Shown here one piece after another: positions 30,666-30,701 of a stretch of DNA of 30,701 bases (position 1 is the stretch's first letter; each line of letters begins with the position of its first letter). The DNA comes from Gammaproteobacteria bacterium (GTDB taxonomy: Bacteria > Pseudomonadota > Gammaproteobacteria > SZUA-21): assembly GCA_003233075.1 (NCBI GenBank), contig QIKQ01000257.1, forward strand, positions 1 through 30,701. The letters run 5' to 3'. The position numbers were made by a program, and so were the translations under genes. The notes below the pieces were generated by a model. That model saw only the letters and a list, made by a program, of their open reading frames with translations. It did no database searches and was not told the DNA's origin.

Positions 30666-30701
30666 ACAAAATAAGTGACCGATAATATCGCTTTCGAAGC
30701 T

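Overview
The window looks like a chromosomal segment of a fairly low-GC, aerobic gammaproteobacterium. The gene order ferredoxin - coaD - rsmD - two M16 peptidases - ftsY - ftsE - ftsX - rpoH is, from memory, the order found in Pseudomonas and relatives. The cytochrome oxidase cluster (coxB, coxA, ctaG, coxC, DUF2909, SURF1, SCO-like, ctaA, cyoE) is also arranged as in that group. No tRNA, rRNA, CRISPR array or intact transposase was seen, so the species cannot be named.

Layout: 1-4762 is a minus-strand housekeeping group (M16 pair, rsmD, coaD, ferredoxin) with repeats in its gaps. 5309-8255 carries ftsY and ftsEX on the plus strand. 8357-9739 is a PleD-like diguanylate cyclase lying between ftsX and rpoH. 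9803-10882 is rpoH with two CIRCE-like operators over its promoter and a clear terminator. 11595-15111 is a minus-strand operon for heme A synthesis and oxidase assembly. 15211 starts a small divergent membrane protein. 15960-20540 is the aa3-type oxidase operon. 20631-21307 is a broken DUF2244-like gene disrupted by a 141-bp palindromic element. 22273-24355 holds a GNAT acetyltransferase, a 3D-domain exported protein and a DUF4149 membrane protein. 24448-28481 is a divergent pair: a hybrid histidine kinase and a REC-GGDEF-EAL regulator. 29046-30665 is an accessory end with an integrase remnant, a Fic protein with a perfect 26-bp palindrome in front of it, and a small unknown gene.

The genes form three functional blocks: membrane protein targeting, division and heat shock (ftsY, ftsEX, rpoH); a complete aerobic terminal oxidase with its assembly factors; and cyclic-di-GMP signalling (one cyclase, one hybrid kinase, one probable phosphodiesterase). 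Two of the three signalling proteins contain a degenerate receiver domain.

The intergenic DNA is rich in small structured repeats: a REP-like family with GTAGCC heads (often in facing pairs), a compound-hairpin family whose copies show compensatory stem changes, a 38-bp perfect inverted repeat that forms the end of rsmD, and MITE-like long palindromes. One compound hairpin sits inside a REP and one long palindrome sits inside a gene, so these repeats appear to have moved. The most notable regulatory signal is the tandem CIRCE pair at rpoH, which suggests that HrcA controls the heat-shock sigma factor.
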